From: Anaerobacillus alkalidiazotrophicus
GTDB taxonomy: Bacteria; Bacillota; Bacilli; Bacillales_H; Anaerobacillaceae
Direction: 5' to 3'
DNA length: 18,127 nt
NCBI RefSeq assembly: GCF_001866055.1
Contig: NZ_MLQS01000015.1
Span: forward strand, 57,251-75,377
Shown: positions 1 through 8,000 of the stretch, piece after piece
Layout of the letters: each line of letters opens with the position of its first letter
How positions within the stretch are numbered: the first letter of the stretch is position 1
Position numbers and translations under genes: made by a program
The notes under the pieces: generated by a model
The model's database searches: none
What the model saw: only the letters and a program-made list of their open reading frames with translations
What the model was told of the DNA's origin: nothing

Positions 1-141
1 TAACTGCCCCTAAAGGTCCGATATAGAATAACTTTCATCAGTGAAAGCTGATGAAAGTTATTCTTATGCCTGTGGTATAAGTTACACTAACAATCAGTGG
101 GGGATGAAGGAAAACCCCCACTGATTGAAGTTCAGCTTTAT
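1..141 (+). repeat. Hairpin-rich repeat A, copy 1 (interrupted)
   Basis: Bases 2-22 and 79-140 match bases 9471-9491 and 9491-9553 almost exactly. The core is a 13-bp perfect stem (91-103 with 115-127, loop 104-114) ending in an AAGTTCAGCTTTAT tail. Relative to copy 2, 56 extra bases (23-78) sit between the two halves. Similarity to copy 2 stops within the TTTAT tail, so the right edge of the unit is near 140, and the next codons belong to a truncated gene. The arrangement resembles a right end of an IS200/IS605-type or non-autonomous element. No transposase is adjacent in the window, so that identity is inference. The left part runs off the window edge. Confidence 0.7.
25..64. repeat. Perfect 17-bp stem-loop inside repeat A copy 1
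   Basis: Bases 25-41 are the exact reverse complement of 48-64, with a 6-base loop (42-47). The hairpin lies inside the 56-base segment that copy 2 lacks. It has no run of T directly after it, so it is not a standard intrinsic terminator. Confidence 0.75.
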
Positions 142-241
142 TAGTGGAAGCAAACGATCAAAATCAGTTTATCTTACTGAAGAAGGAATAAAAGAAGCTC
201 AAAAATTAGTCAAGAAATACTTAGGACAAAACGAAAAGTAA
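137..241 (+). pseudogene. 3' fragment of a DUF6429-like gene
   Basis: The reading frame from 137 to the TAA at 239-241 gives 34 residues with the core SGSKRSKSVYLTEEGIKEAQ. This resembles the C-terminus of small DUF6429-family proteins (recognised from memory, not searched). No start codon or N-terminal part remains: the frame closes at TGA 122-124, inside repeat A. The fragment begins where repeat A ends, so insertion or deletion at the repeat probably removed the 5' part. Confidence 0.55.
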
Positions 242-348
242 CAACTTTGATCTTCAACTAACAAAGCAGAATAGTGCAACAGTAAATATCCAGGGTAATA
301 TAGGTAATAATTATTCATAATACCAATTTATGAAGAAGGGGATTATGG

Positions 349-1215
349 ATGAAAAAAGTAATATTTTTACCATTAATGATATTTTTATTGTTGAACTTAG
401 CTACTATATTTGCTAATGCTGAAGTAGAAAAACTCGATAAAGATTTAATCAAAGTTATCAATGAGTTTATACCTTCTGCTTCACAATTAGTGAGTCCTGA
501 AGAACCTAAATCAACTAAACCATATCAATTTTATGACTTTAACCAAGATGGACAAGAAGAGATTATTATTACTTATGAAATAAAGGCAAAAGAACAACCT
601 AATCCTTCACAATACGGCGTAATAGTATTAAGTAAAGAAAATGAAAGATGGGAAAAGGTTTTGGAGACCCAAACTCAGGGTGTAGGATTAGACTTTTCAG
701 GTGTTGCTGATATTACTGGTGATGGTACTAAAGAGTATTTCTTTGGTGTAACAATAGGTGCTTCAGCAGGAAATAAACTAGAGATTTTTAAATGGAATAA
801 TAATTATTTAGAGAGGATAGCAGAAGTTCCGTATCATATGATGGAAATGATAAGTAATAAAAAAGTTGGAATAGCTGTCTGGCAAAGGTACATAGCAGAT
901 ACCTATTTTGTAGATGTTCTAAAATGGAATGGTTCAAAATTAGTTCTTGATGAAGAACTTTATTCTAGTTACTATCCTGTAATTGAAAAGTTTTACAACG
1001 ATAAAATATCAAAAATGGATGCATGGTTTTATTGGTATACCCTTGCAGATGCTCAAGTAAAGGCAAATTTATATGATAAAGCTAGGGATTCTATTCAGAA
1101 AGGGACTGAATTAGCTGAGCAATTATCGTTCCCTGATGTAGTAGAAAACTTTAATCAACTAAAAGTCAAATTGGAAAATAAAGAGAAATCTAATAAAAGT
1201 AACGCAATGCATTAG
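349..1215 (+). CDS. Secreted FG-GAP/VCBS-like protein
   Basis: A 288-residue protein with a clear Sec signal peptide: Lys-Lys at residues 2-3, a hydrophobic core to about residue 21, and likely cleavage after ANA at 24. Two acidic loops, DFNQDGQEE (63-71) and DITGDGTKE (121-129), match the DxDGxxE calcium-binding pattern of FG-GAP/VCBS repeats. Each is followed by a beta strand (EIIITY, EYFFGV). The C-terminus (about 225-265) is helical and TPR-like, ending in a Lys-rich tail. GAAGGGGAT sits 7-15 bases before the ATG; an ATG four bases upstream is in another frame. It is probably exported and cell-surface associated. No specific function is recognised. It stands alone, with the DUF6429 fragment upstream. 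Confidence 0.8.
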   Translation: MKKVIFLPLMIFLLLNLATIFANAEVEKLDKDLIKVINEFIPSASQLVSPEEPKSTKPYQFYDFNQDGQEEIIITYEIKAKEQPNPSQYGVIVLSKENERWEKVLETQTQGVGLDFSGVADITGDGTKEYFFGVTIGASAGNKLEIFKWNNNYLERIAEVPYHMMEMISNKKVGIAVWQRYIADTYFVDVLKWNGSKLVLDEELYSSYYPVIEKFYNDKISKMDAWFYWYTLADAQVKANLYDKARDSIQKGTELAEQLSFPDVVENFNQLKVKLENKEKSNKSNAMH

Positions 1216-1350
1216 TTCAACAGCAGGAACAGTCAAAGAAAGATTGTTTCTGTTAGTTTTCTTCAACTCTTGAGCAGGTTTCAGTAAAATAAGGTATAGT
1301 ATATTTGTTGAATAGATTCTCTTTAAAAACAAGAAAAGTAGGTGAACAAA

Positions 1351-1500
1351 GTGGGAAAATATCAATTGGATGCCAAAGGTCAGGTAGCTGTGACAAAGTT
1401 TCATGAAAAACGGACGCCTGCCAAATTTGATAAAAAGCAGCACCTTGAAAAAATACGTGCGGAGTATTTGAAAAAGAAGCAAAAACAAACAGATAAATAA
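1351..1500 (+). CDS. Small basic protein, 49 residues
   Basis: A GTG start preceded by AGGTGA (1339-1344, spacing 6) opens a frame to TAA 1498-1500. The product begins MGKYQLDAKGQVAVTKFHEK and ends KKKQKQTDK. It is very rich in Lys and Gln with no membrane segment, and looks soluble and helical. Short proteins with this MGKYxLDxKG opening occur in Bacillaceae as uncharacterised proteins (recalled, not searched). A convincing intrinsic terminator follows 11 bases after the stop, which supports a real monocistronic gene. Function unknown. An opposite-strand ORF over 1159-1515 is treated as a shadow. Confidence 0.7.
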   Translation: MGKYQLDAKGQVAVTKFHEKRTPAKFDKKQHLEKIRAEYLKKKQKQTDK

Positions 1501-1511
1501 TATGAATGAAT

Positions 1512-1543
1512 ACATAGGAAGACTAAAATCTCCCTATGTTTTT
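1512..1543 (+). terminator. Intrinsic terminator after the 49-residue gene
   Basis: ACATAGG (1512-1518) pairs with CCTATGT (1533-1539), with a partly paired interior, followed by five T (1539-1543). Confidence 0.75.
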
Positions 1544-1566
1544 CTTATTCAAAGTCCTTTTTTCAA

Positions 1567-1595
1567 TTGATGATAGATTTTATCTCCAATATAAT
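1567..1595 (+). promoter_or_regulatory. Sigma-A-type promoter of the DUF4132 operon
   Basis: TTGATG (1567-1572) and a consensus TATAAT (1590-1595) are separated by 17 bases. Transcription would start near 1602, just before TTGAGGT (1614-1620), the ribosome binding site of the gene at 1627. Confidence 0.7.
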
Positions 1596-1626
1596 TAAAA
1601 GTAAACTAAATATTTGAGGTACAACA

Positions 1627-2046
1627 ATGAAAATCTACGTAACTATGAAAAGTGTTAGTAGAAGGAAAGATTATTTGAACAGAAAAGAGTTCGTTTTAAA
1701 GAGTACACCCCAATCATTACGACAATTAATTACGGAAATTATTGCCTTAAATGTCGAGCAATTGAATGAAAAGAAGTTGGAAAAGCCGTTTCTGCATTTT
1801 TTAACAAATGAAGAGATTGTCATACAAAGCTCCACAGGAAAGGTCGGCTTTGACACAAAATATAATGAAAATAAAAGTGACGAACAAGAAGCGGTTAATA
1901 CGGCTATTCAAGCTTTTCGAGACGGCCTATTCAAAGTATTTTTAAATGAAAAAGAACAAGAAGCATTAGATATTCCTCTTCTACTTCAAGATGGAGATGA
2001 GGTCGTTTTTATTAGACTTACAATGTTAACAGGACGAATGTGGTGA
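1627..2046 (+). CDS. 139-residue partner of the DUF4132 protein, possibly beta-grasp-like
   Basis: First gene of the operon; its stop is 15 bases before the ATG of the DUF4132 gene. GAGGT lies 6 bases before the ATG. No signal peptide or membrane helix is seen. The N-terminus (MKIYVTMKSV, then EFVLKSTPQSLRQLI) could be strand-strand-helix. The C-terminus (about 117-139) reads LLLQDGDEVVFIRLTMLTGR then MW, where the LxDGDEVxFI pattern recalls the end of MoaD/ThiS-type beta-grasp proteins, although the GlyGly tail is absent. The middle contains GKVGFD and AIQAFRDGLFKVF. I do not recognise a named family. Tight coupling to the DUF4132 gene suggests that the products act together; the fold proposal is weak inference. 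Confidence 0.8.
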   Translation: MKIYVTMKSVSRRKDYLNRKEFVLKSTPQSLRQLITEIIALNVEQLNEKKLEKPFLHFLTNEEIVIQSSTGKVGFDTKYNENKSDEQEAVNTAIQAFRDGLFKVFLNEKEQEALDIPLLLQDGDEVVFIRLTMLTGRMW

Positions 2047-2061
2047 TAAGGGGAGCTAATT

Positions 2062-3303
2062 ATGATGGATGAGCAGAAACATAGGGCCTACTATAAGGAA
2101 CTGAAAGTGAAAGCGAATGATTTTACAGAAGGTGAAAAGAAAGCCATTTTAAAATTGTTAAAAATAGCAAAGTCGTCCTATTACTTTGATGAACAAGATA
2201 CGAAAAGTGTAGAGAGGATGTTACATGAATTAACCGAGGGTGAAGAAAATACACTAGATTTGCTAAAACTGATTGTTCGTAACCTTCTTGGTGAATATCC
2301 AGGGGACGTCTTTGATTATATCATTCATCATAAGCGTGAGTATTCCTATAGCACGGGCTTTTATCGACGCCCGTTTCGTACTGCCGATTGGAAGCAACAT
2401 ACGAGTGGGCTTATTTGGAAAGCAGCTTGTCTAATTGACTTATATAAAGACCCGTTTTCGCTGATCGATTATTTAACTACACCAAATTATCCATATGATA
2501 ATGAAGTAATCAAAGACATTATTGCATATGAAATTGATCATCAAAATGAGGAAGTCTTAACAGCATTAAAGGAAATTATTTATGGAGAGAATAATACAGC
2601 ACTTCTTAATAGGACAATGATTTCTGGAATGTTTTTGTGCCATCAAGAGGAAGTCTATAAAGTGGCTGGGGATCTACTAATTGCAGCTAGACTTCAAGAG
2701 GGTTTACGACAAAGTATCGTTGAAAGTATGGATGAAGGAACTCTTTTGTCCCTAATATATATGTTAAAGATTGTGCTAAAAGAAGAGCTAATTCGATATA
2801 GTTCTGTTGTAAGAGCGTTAGATGTTTGGACAGGGCTAACTCTAGAAGCGGTGAATACAAGAGTTGCCAAACAATTAATTGATTATGCGTATCAATGTTT
2901 AATTGACGAACAACTTCGTAACAAATGGATCACAAGTAATGATGTTAATAAGTTATACATGAGTTTATGGGCGACTGCGGTGATTGACGAACAAGATGTT
3001 GCAGTCAACATTCGAAAGCTAATGGACTCGGGTGAAACCTACCAAAAGATTATAGCTCAATCGTTTTTAAATCAAAGTCAAAATGATGAACTGCGGTTTT
3101 CGATTGCGTGTGATTACCTAGAGCAAACAAATCTTGAGTTACAGTATTATGTTTATACAAACTATGTTTATGATTTTTCAAATAGCTATGCTTACGGAAC
3201 AGGAAATCGGCGCTTCTTAATTGAAAGAAACCCTGCTCTAGAAGATAAAAAAGAGCGGGTTCGCCAGGAGACTGCTGAAAAAGTCTCACTATCACCTTCG
3301 TGA
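2062..3303 (+). CDS. DUF4132 protein, N-terminal part, cut by an IS element
   Basis: AAGGGGAG (2048-2055) precedes the ATG by 6 bases. Codons 1-402 (2062-3267) are native; the last 11 residues, ETAEKVSLSPS, are read from the left end of the insertion sequence before TGA 3301-3303. The native part is soluble and largely helical (for example LTEGEENTLDLLKLIVRNLL), with no recognised catalytic motif. Joining codon 402 (CAG 3265-3267) to TTT 5005-5007 continues without a stop into the large downstream frame, giving one 1619-residue protein. The frame has no other damage, so the insertion looks recent. A perfect terminator right after the truncated stop (3303-3332) should end the transcript here. 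Whether the truncated product has any activity is unknown. Confidence 0.85.
   Translation: MMDEQKHRAYYKELKVKANDFTEGEKKAILKLLKIAKSSYYFDEQDTKSVERMLHELTEGEENTLDLLKLIVRNLLGEYPGDVFDYIIHHKREYSYSTGFYRRPFRTADWKQHTSGLIWKAACLIDLYKDPFSLIDYLTTPNYPYDNEVIKDIIAYEIDHQNEEVLTALKEIIYGENNTALLNRTMISGMFLCHQEEVYKVAGDLLIAARLQEGLRQSIVESMDEGTLLSLIYMLKIVLKEELIRYSSVVRALDVWTGLTLEAVNTRVAKQLIDYAYQCLIDEQLRNKWITSNDVNKLYMSLWATAVIDEQDVAVNIRKLMDSGETYQKIIAQSFLNQSQNDELRFSIACDYLEQTNLELQYYVYTNYVYDFSNSYAYGTGNRRFLIERNPALEDKKERVRQETAEKVSLSPS
3259..3267. repeat. Left target-site duplication GTTCGCCAG
   Basis: This 9-base sequence is repeated exactly at 4996-5004 and immediately abuts the left terminal repeat of the IS element. Confidence 0.9.
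3268..3281 (+). repeat. Left terminal inverted repeat of the IS element
   Basis: GAGACTGCTGAAAA is the reverse complement of 4982-4995. Confidence 0.9.
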
Positions 3304-3332
3304 AAAAAGGAAGAGGAAACTCTTCCTTTTTT
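3303..3332. terminator. Perfect terminator at the left end of the IS element
   Basis: AAAAAAGGAAGAG (3303-3315), GAAA loop (3316-3319) and CTCTTCCTTTTTT (3320-3332) form a 13-bp stem with an A-run before and a T-run after, so it could act in both directions. It would stop transcripts entering the element from the host gene. Confidence 0.8.
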
Positions 3333-3406
3333 CGTATGCATTATTTAGTTAATAAAGTAAAAATGGTATCATAGAGGTAGAAAATATGTAGAAGATTGGT
3401 GAAACT

Positions 3407-4867
3407 ATGCTACCTAAAAAAGAATTTTTACTCAGTTCATACAGTGGACTTTATGATATATTGATTCCCAAAGATCATTTCTTGAGGAAGTTTAATAACT
3501 TAGTTGATTTTGAATTTATCTATGACGAGTTAAAAGATATGTATAATGAGGCATTTGGCGCTACAGCCAAATGCCCTATTATGATGTTTAAATTATTACT
3601 ACTCAAAGTGATGTACCCAATGTCTGATCGTGATCTGATTGAGAGAGCAACGTTTGATATGTCATTTAAATACTTTTTAGATGTAGCACCTGAAGATAAA
3701 ATTGTTCATCCAACAAGCTTAACGAAGTTTAGAAAACTACGATTAAAAGACGCTTCATTATTAGACGTACTTATCAAAAAGACGGTTGAAATAGCCCTAA
3801 AAGAAGGTCTCATTAAGTCTAACCAAATCATTGTAGATTCCACTCATACGAACAGTATGTTTAACTCTAAATCACCCATTGAAATTTTGATTGAACAGTC
3901 AAAACAACTAAGAAAGAGCGTTTATAAACAGGACGAGACCTATAAAGAGAAAATGCCTGCTAAGCCGAGTACGAATGATTTATTAGACCATATCAACTAC
4001 TGTAATCAATTAATAGATATCATTAAAAATGATGCAAAATTATACATTAAAGAAGACGTAAAATTAAAAGCTCACTTGCTAGAAGAGGTTGTAAATGATG
4101 ATATCGAACACGTAAACTCAACAGTGGAAAAGGATGCAAAAGTTGGACATAAGAGTTCAGACTCATCATTTTTTGGATACAAAACCCACATAGCGACGGT
4201 TCCAGAGCGTATTGTGACATCAGCGGTCGTTACGACAGGTGATCAACATGACGGGAAACAAGCAAAAGAGTTAATTGAGAAATCGGTTGAAAACGGAATT
4301 GAAGTGAAGGCATTCATTGGCGACGGGGCTTACTCTGAGAAAGATATGATTGAATATGCAAAAGAGAAAGAATTTAAGTTAGTATCGAAATTAAGCAAGA
4401 CAGTTTCAGAGGGCAATAAAAGGGCATCAGGGGAATTTCATTACAATAAGGATGCCGGGCGATATGTATGTAATGCTGGGCATATGGCGATTAAGAAAGC
4501 CTTACACGGAAAGAAAAAACACGCTACTGAAGGAACTGTGTTACGAGAAACCCATTACTTTGATATAGAGAAATGTAAGGGATGTACACTTAGAGAAGGC
4601 TGTTATAAAGAAGGAGCAGCAAGTAAAACCTATACCGTAACTTTGAAGAAGGATAAAATTCATGAAGAACACCAACTCTATCAAGAAACAGATGAGTTCA
4701 AGGAGTTAGCGAAAAACAGGTATATGATCGAGGCTAAAAACGCAGAGCTCAAGAATCGCCATGGTTTTGAAAAAAGTCATTCCCATGGTCTCTTAGGTAT
4801 GCAAATACAAAGTGCAACAACCATCTTCGTAGTAAATATGAAACGAATTATTACATTAATAGGTTAG
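3407..4867 (+). CDS. IS1182-family DDE transposase
   Basis: A full-length 486-residue transposase that cuts and joins the element ends. The N-terminal region (about 1-110) has the IS1182/DUF772 pattern: KCPIMMFKLLLLKVMYPMSD followed by PTSLTKFRKLRL. Likely DDE residues are D144 in IIVDSTHTNS, D306 in FIGDGAYSE and E442 in RYMIEAKNAELKNRHG. A Cys cluster at C355, C390, C393 and C399 in the insertion region resembles the zinc-binding-like Cys set of the family. The frame is intact and both element ends are present, so the element may be mobile. GGTGA (3399-3403) serves as the ribosome binding site just before the ATG. The family is clear from the overall pattern; the exact IS name is not known to me. 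Confidence 0.93.
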   Translation: MLPKKEFLLSSYSGLYDILIPKDHFLRKFNNLVDFEFIYDELKDMYNEAFGATAKCPIMMFKLLLLKVMYPMSDRDLIERATFDMSFKYFLDVAPEDKIVHPTSLTKFRKLRLKDASLLDVLIKKTVEIALKEGLIKSNQIIVDSTHTNSMFNSKSPIEILIEQSKQLRKSVYKQDETYKEKMPAKPSTNDLLDHINYCNQLIDIIKNDAKLYIKEDVKLKAHLLEEVVNDDIEHVNSTVEKDAKVGHKSSDSSFFGYKTHIATVPERIVTSAVVTTGDQHDGKQAKELIEKSVENGIEVKAFIGDGAYSEKDMIEYAKEKEFKLVSKLSKTVSEGNKRASGEFHYNKDAGRYVCNAGHMAIKKALHGKKKHATEGTVLRETHYFDIEKCKGCTLREGCYKEGAASKTYTVTLKKDKIHEEHQLYQETDEFKELAKNRYMIEAKNAELKNRHGFEKSHSHGLLGMQIQSATTIFVVNMKRIITLIG

Positions 4868-4906
4868 AAATAACCTATAATTTACTCTTAAAGACCCAAA
4901 AACGAA

Positions 4907-4949
4907 AAAAAGATTAGGAAATGTGACTTGAACATTTCCTAATCTTTTT
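4907..4949. terminator. Perfect terminator at the right end of the IS element
   Basis: A 17-bp perfect stem (4907-4923 with 4933-4949) has a 9-base loop, five A before and five T after. It lies 39 bases after the transposase stop, inside the element, and is symmetric enough to work in both directions. Confidence 0.85.
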
Positions 4950-4981
4950 ATTTTTAATGTTGTAACTTTAAATCACTAATA

Positions 4982-4995
4982 TTTTCAGCAGTCTC
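4982..4995 (-). repeat. Right terminal inverted repeat of the IS element
   Basis: TTTTCAGCAGTCTC is the exact reverse complement of 3268-3281. Confidence 0.9.
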
Positions 4996-5004
4996 GTTCG
5001 CCAG
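4996..5004. repeat. Right target-site duplication GTTCGCCAG
   Basis: Identical to 3259-3267 and directly adjacent to the right terminal repeat. Confidence 0.9.
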
Positions 5005-5028
5005 TTTTCCATTTTTAAAGAAGCGATA

Positions 5029-8000
5029 ATGAAGGTAGGAAAGAAAGAGATAACCATTTCATCAAATGCCTTCGATGATGTATCGATTACGTATTCATCA
5101 GACCTAATTGCAAATAAATTATTGTATCTTACTGCCTATGATTTAGATGAAGAGTGGATTGCTCAATTATTTATGTTTAAAGATGTTGTTAGCACCGAGA
5201 TAAGAGGGATGTTACTTGAGTATTTTTGCCATGATTTTTCAAATATTGAGCAGAGGAAGTTTATTTTTGAAAGTTTAGCAGATAAAAGTATTGCCAATCG
5301 TGAATTTGCCTTAAATAAGTTGATGAAGGTTGAGTTATTGCCAACTGAAGTACAAAAAATTGAATCAGTTTTAAAGTTAAAAACAAGTTCAATTAGGCGA
5401 AGTGCCATCCAAATTTTACTTAAGCAAAGTGACGAGGTTTTGGATGAAACAGTTGAACGGTTACTTACAAGTAAAAGTGAGCCACAAAGACTAGCTGTTC
5501 TTGAAATGATAACTGAATTAAAAGGTGATTTGAATCGAACGAAGCAATATGAACGATATAAAGAAAAACTGACATTCATTTCAAAACCGACTGAAAAAGA
5601 AAAGCTACAGTTAGCAAAGCTTACAGAAACGAAGATGTATAGCTTTAAAAATGGTTTAGGCTTATTTGAACCGAAAGATCATTTTCATATTTTAACTGAG
5701 ATTGAACCGTTATATGACTATACAGTAAAAAAAATTTTTACAGCATCATCAGAGAAAATTAAGCAATTCTTGATAGGTTTATCAGACATCATTCACCAAC
5801 ATCGTCATTATCAGTATCAAGCCGAATATTATGACGGGTATAAAGAAACATTGATTCTTGGCTCCCAGTTACAGCCGTTGTATGTAGATGGAAAGAATAA
5901 AGGATTAGATAATTACCCCCTGCCTCAGGTGTGGCGTGATTATATAAATGAAAGCAATATTGAAGTAAGTGACCTTCTCGAATTGAACTATTATTTTGAG
6001 CTAGAACATTTATTTTACAACTTTAATCTATTAAAACATTATCATTCGTCAAACGACCAACGAAAGATCTATTTGAATGAATTATTTCCAGTTGAACATA
6101 TAGAAAAAATGGTGAGATGGCTAAAAGAATTGACGTACTACTCACAAATTAGTCAACTAGCATCAGCATTTCTCGTAGAATATGATCGGACGAAGATTTT
6201 CCCTGTTGTTAATAAAGTTCTAAATACGATGATACATCAAATTCCAGTAGATGAGATTAAGGGACAAAAGCGGTTCCTTGAATTTCTAACTGCACCATGG
6301 CTTGATTGGTCTGCTACGATGGCCCATGATGATCAGTCTTTTAAGGACTATTTTCTTCTTAAATACAATCTATATGTCACTCACAATTTTAAAAGGTATC
6401 ACTTAAGTTTGGAAGAAGTAGCTCGAGCGTTTCAAATGAATTTAATTGATGAGCATGAAGTCTATAAAGAGTTATTGATTAGAGAAGAAAGTAAACACCA
6501 TCTTTATCGGGCTACCAGTAAGCACGATGACATCGTTTCAAAATATCCAACAATTGTACCATTTAGGGAGAAGATTCTTTTAAGGATTTTAGAGATTGAG
6601 CTAAAACGTGGAGATTTGCCAACCGAAGTGACGAATCTAGCGATGCAAATTCAATATTTTGAGGGCATTGACTATTTTATGAAAATTTTACTAGCCTTAG
6701 ACAAAGAAGTATTTGTTCGTGGTTATATCTATTGCTATGGGGATGGCATTGCAAAAAAAGAAGTGTTGAGTCACCTGTTAAAGGTTTGTTATCCAAAGGC
6801 TGGGGATGATGAAGTAGTATTAAAGGAATTATTAGAGAATAAAAAGCTAACCGAAAAACGTCTCCTTGAATCAGCGATGTATGCCCCTCAATGGATTGAG
6901 ATTGTTTCAAAGCTACTAGGTTGGAAGGGATTAAGAAGAGCTGCGTGGTATTTCCACGCTCATATCAATGAAACGTTCTCGGCAGAAAAGGAGACGATCG
7001 TTGCCCATTACTCACCTATTTCGCCGGAAGACTTTAATGATGGGGCTTTTGATATCGAATGGTTTAAGCAGTCATACAATGAGTTGGGGGAAGAACGCTT
7101 TGCAATTCTTTATGATTGTGCGAAATACATTTCAGCAGGAGCAAACCATCGTAGATCACAGCTTTTTGCAGATGCGATACTTGGAAAGTTAGATCTTGAA
7201 ACGATCAAAAATTCAATAGTTGAAAAGAGAAATAAAAATCATCTCTTATGCTATAGCCTAATACCGGTTGATCATACAAATAAAAAGGATGTGTTATTCC
7301 GTTACGAGTTTTTACGAGAAAGTAAGACATTTGGAGCTCAGCGTCGAGCAACTGAAGCGAAAGTTGTCATGATTGCTTTAGCCAATTTAGCTCGAAATGC
7401 AGGTTACAAGGATGTTATTAGACTCACATGGGATATGGAAGCTCAGAAAATGAACGATGTTCTTCAATATTTACAATTAAAGCAACTTGATGAAGAGCTT
7501 TCTGTTCAATTGACGATTGAGGAACAAGGAAAAGCTGATATTAAAATTCTCAAAAATGGCAAAGCTCTAAAGTCGATTCCGGCAAAGTATAAGAAACATG
7601 ACTATATCGTTACTCTTAAAGAAGTTAAAACTGAATTAAGAAATCAATATATAAGAGCAAAAGAAGAGCTTGAGCGTTCTATGGAGATGGGAAATGTATT
7701 TACATTGAAGGAGTTAGAAACAATAACTCAAAATCCAGTAGTTGCTCCAATTATTTCTGCTTTGATTTTCAAGGTTGGTGAACATTTGGGCTTCTTCGTA
7801 GATGGTGCATTGGTTAGTTCGAGTGAAGAACGATTTGAGATCAATAAAAACGATGTCATCGTCATTGCCCATCCGCTAGATTTATACCATAGCGGACAAT
7901 GGAGTAACTATCAACGAAAGCTGTTTGATCTTAAACTAAAGCAACCGTTTAAACAGGTTTTTAGAGAATTGTATCTCCCGAATGAAGATGAGCTTGCATT

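Larger units (their letters stand above)
3268..4995 (+). mobile_element. Complete IS1182-family insertion sequence, 1728 bp
   Basis: Ends are GAGACTGCTGAAAA (3268-3281) and its exact reverse complement (4982-4995), flanked by a perfect 9-bp direct repeat. The element carries one transposase gene (3407-4867) in the same orientation as the gene it interrupts. It has a bidirectional-looking terminator near each end (3303-3332 and 4907-4949). IRL also contains an inner inverted repeat, GAGACT at 3268-3273 with AGTCTC at 3282-3287. Element plus one duplication is 1737 bases, a multiple of three, so precise loss restores the host frame. The family is assigned from the transposase. Confidence 0.9.

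Noticed and set aside
1270..1300. Promoter TTGAGC with TATAGT before the 49-residue gene
   Set aside because: A spacer of 19 and two imperfect boxes make it too weak to annotate.
1159..1515. Minus-strand ORF of 118 residues
   Set aside because: Hydrophobic, Phe/Leu-rich mirror of the secreted protein's 3' end and the 49-residue gene. It has no ribosome binding site and overlaps a plus-strand gene with a good start and terminator.
6968..7192. Plus-strand ORF inside the DUF4132 gene, and minus-strand ORFs at 5163-5579, 6677-6910, 7999-8220 and 8520-8708
   Set aside because: All lie within the long DUF4132 frame, have unnatural composition and lack ribosome binding sites; they are shadows.
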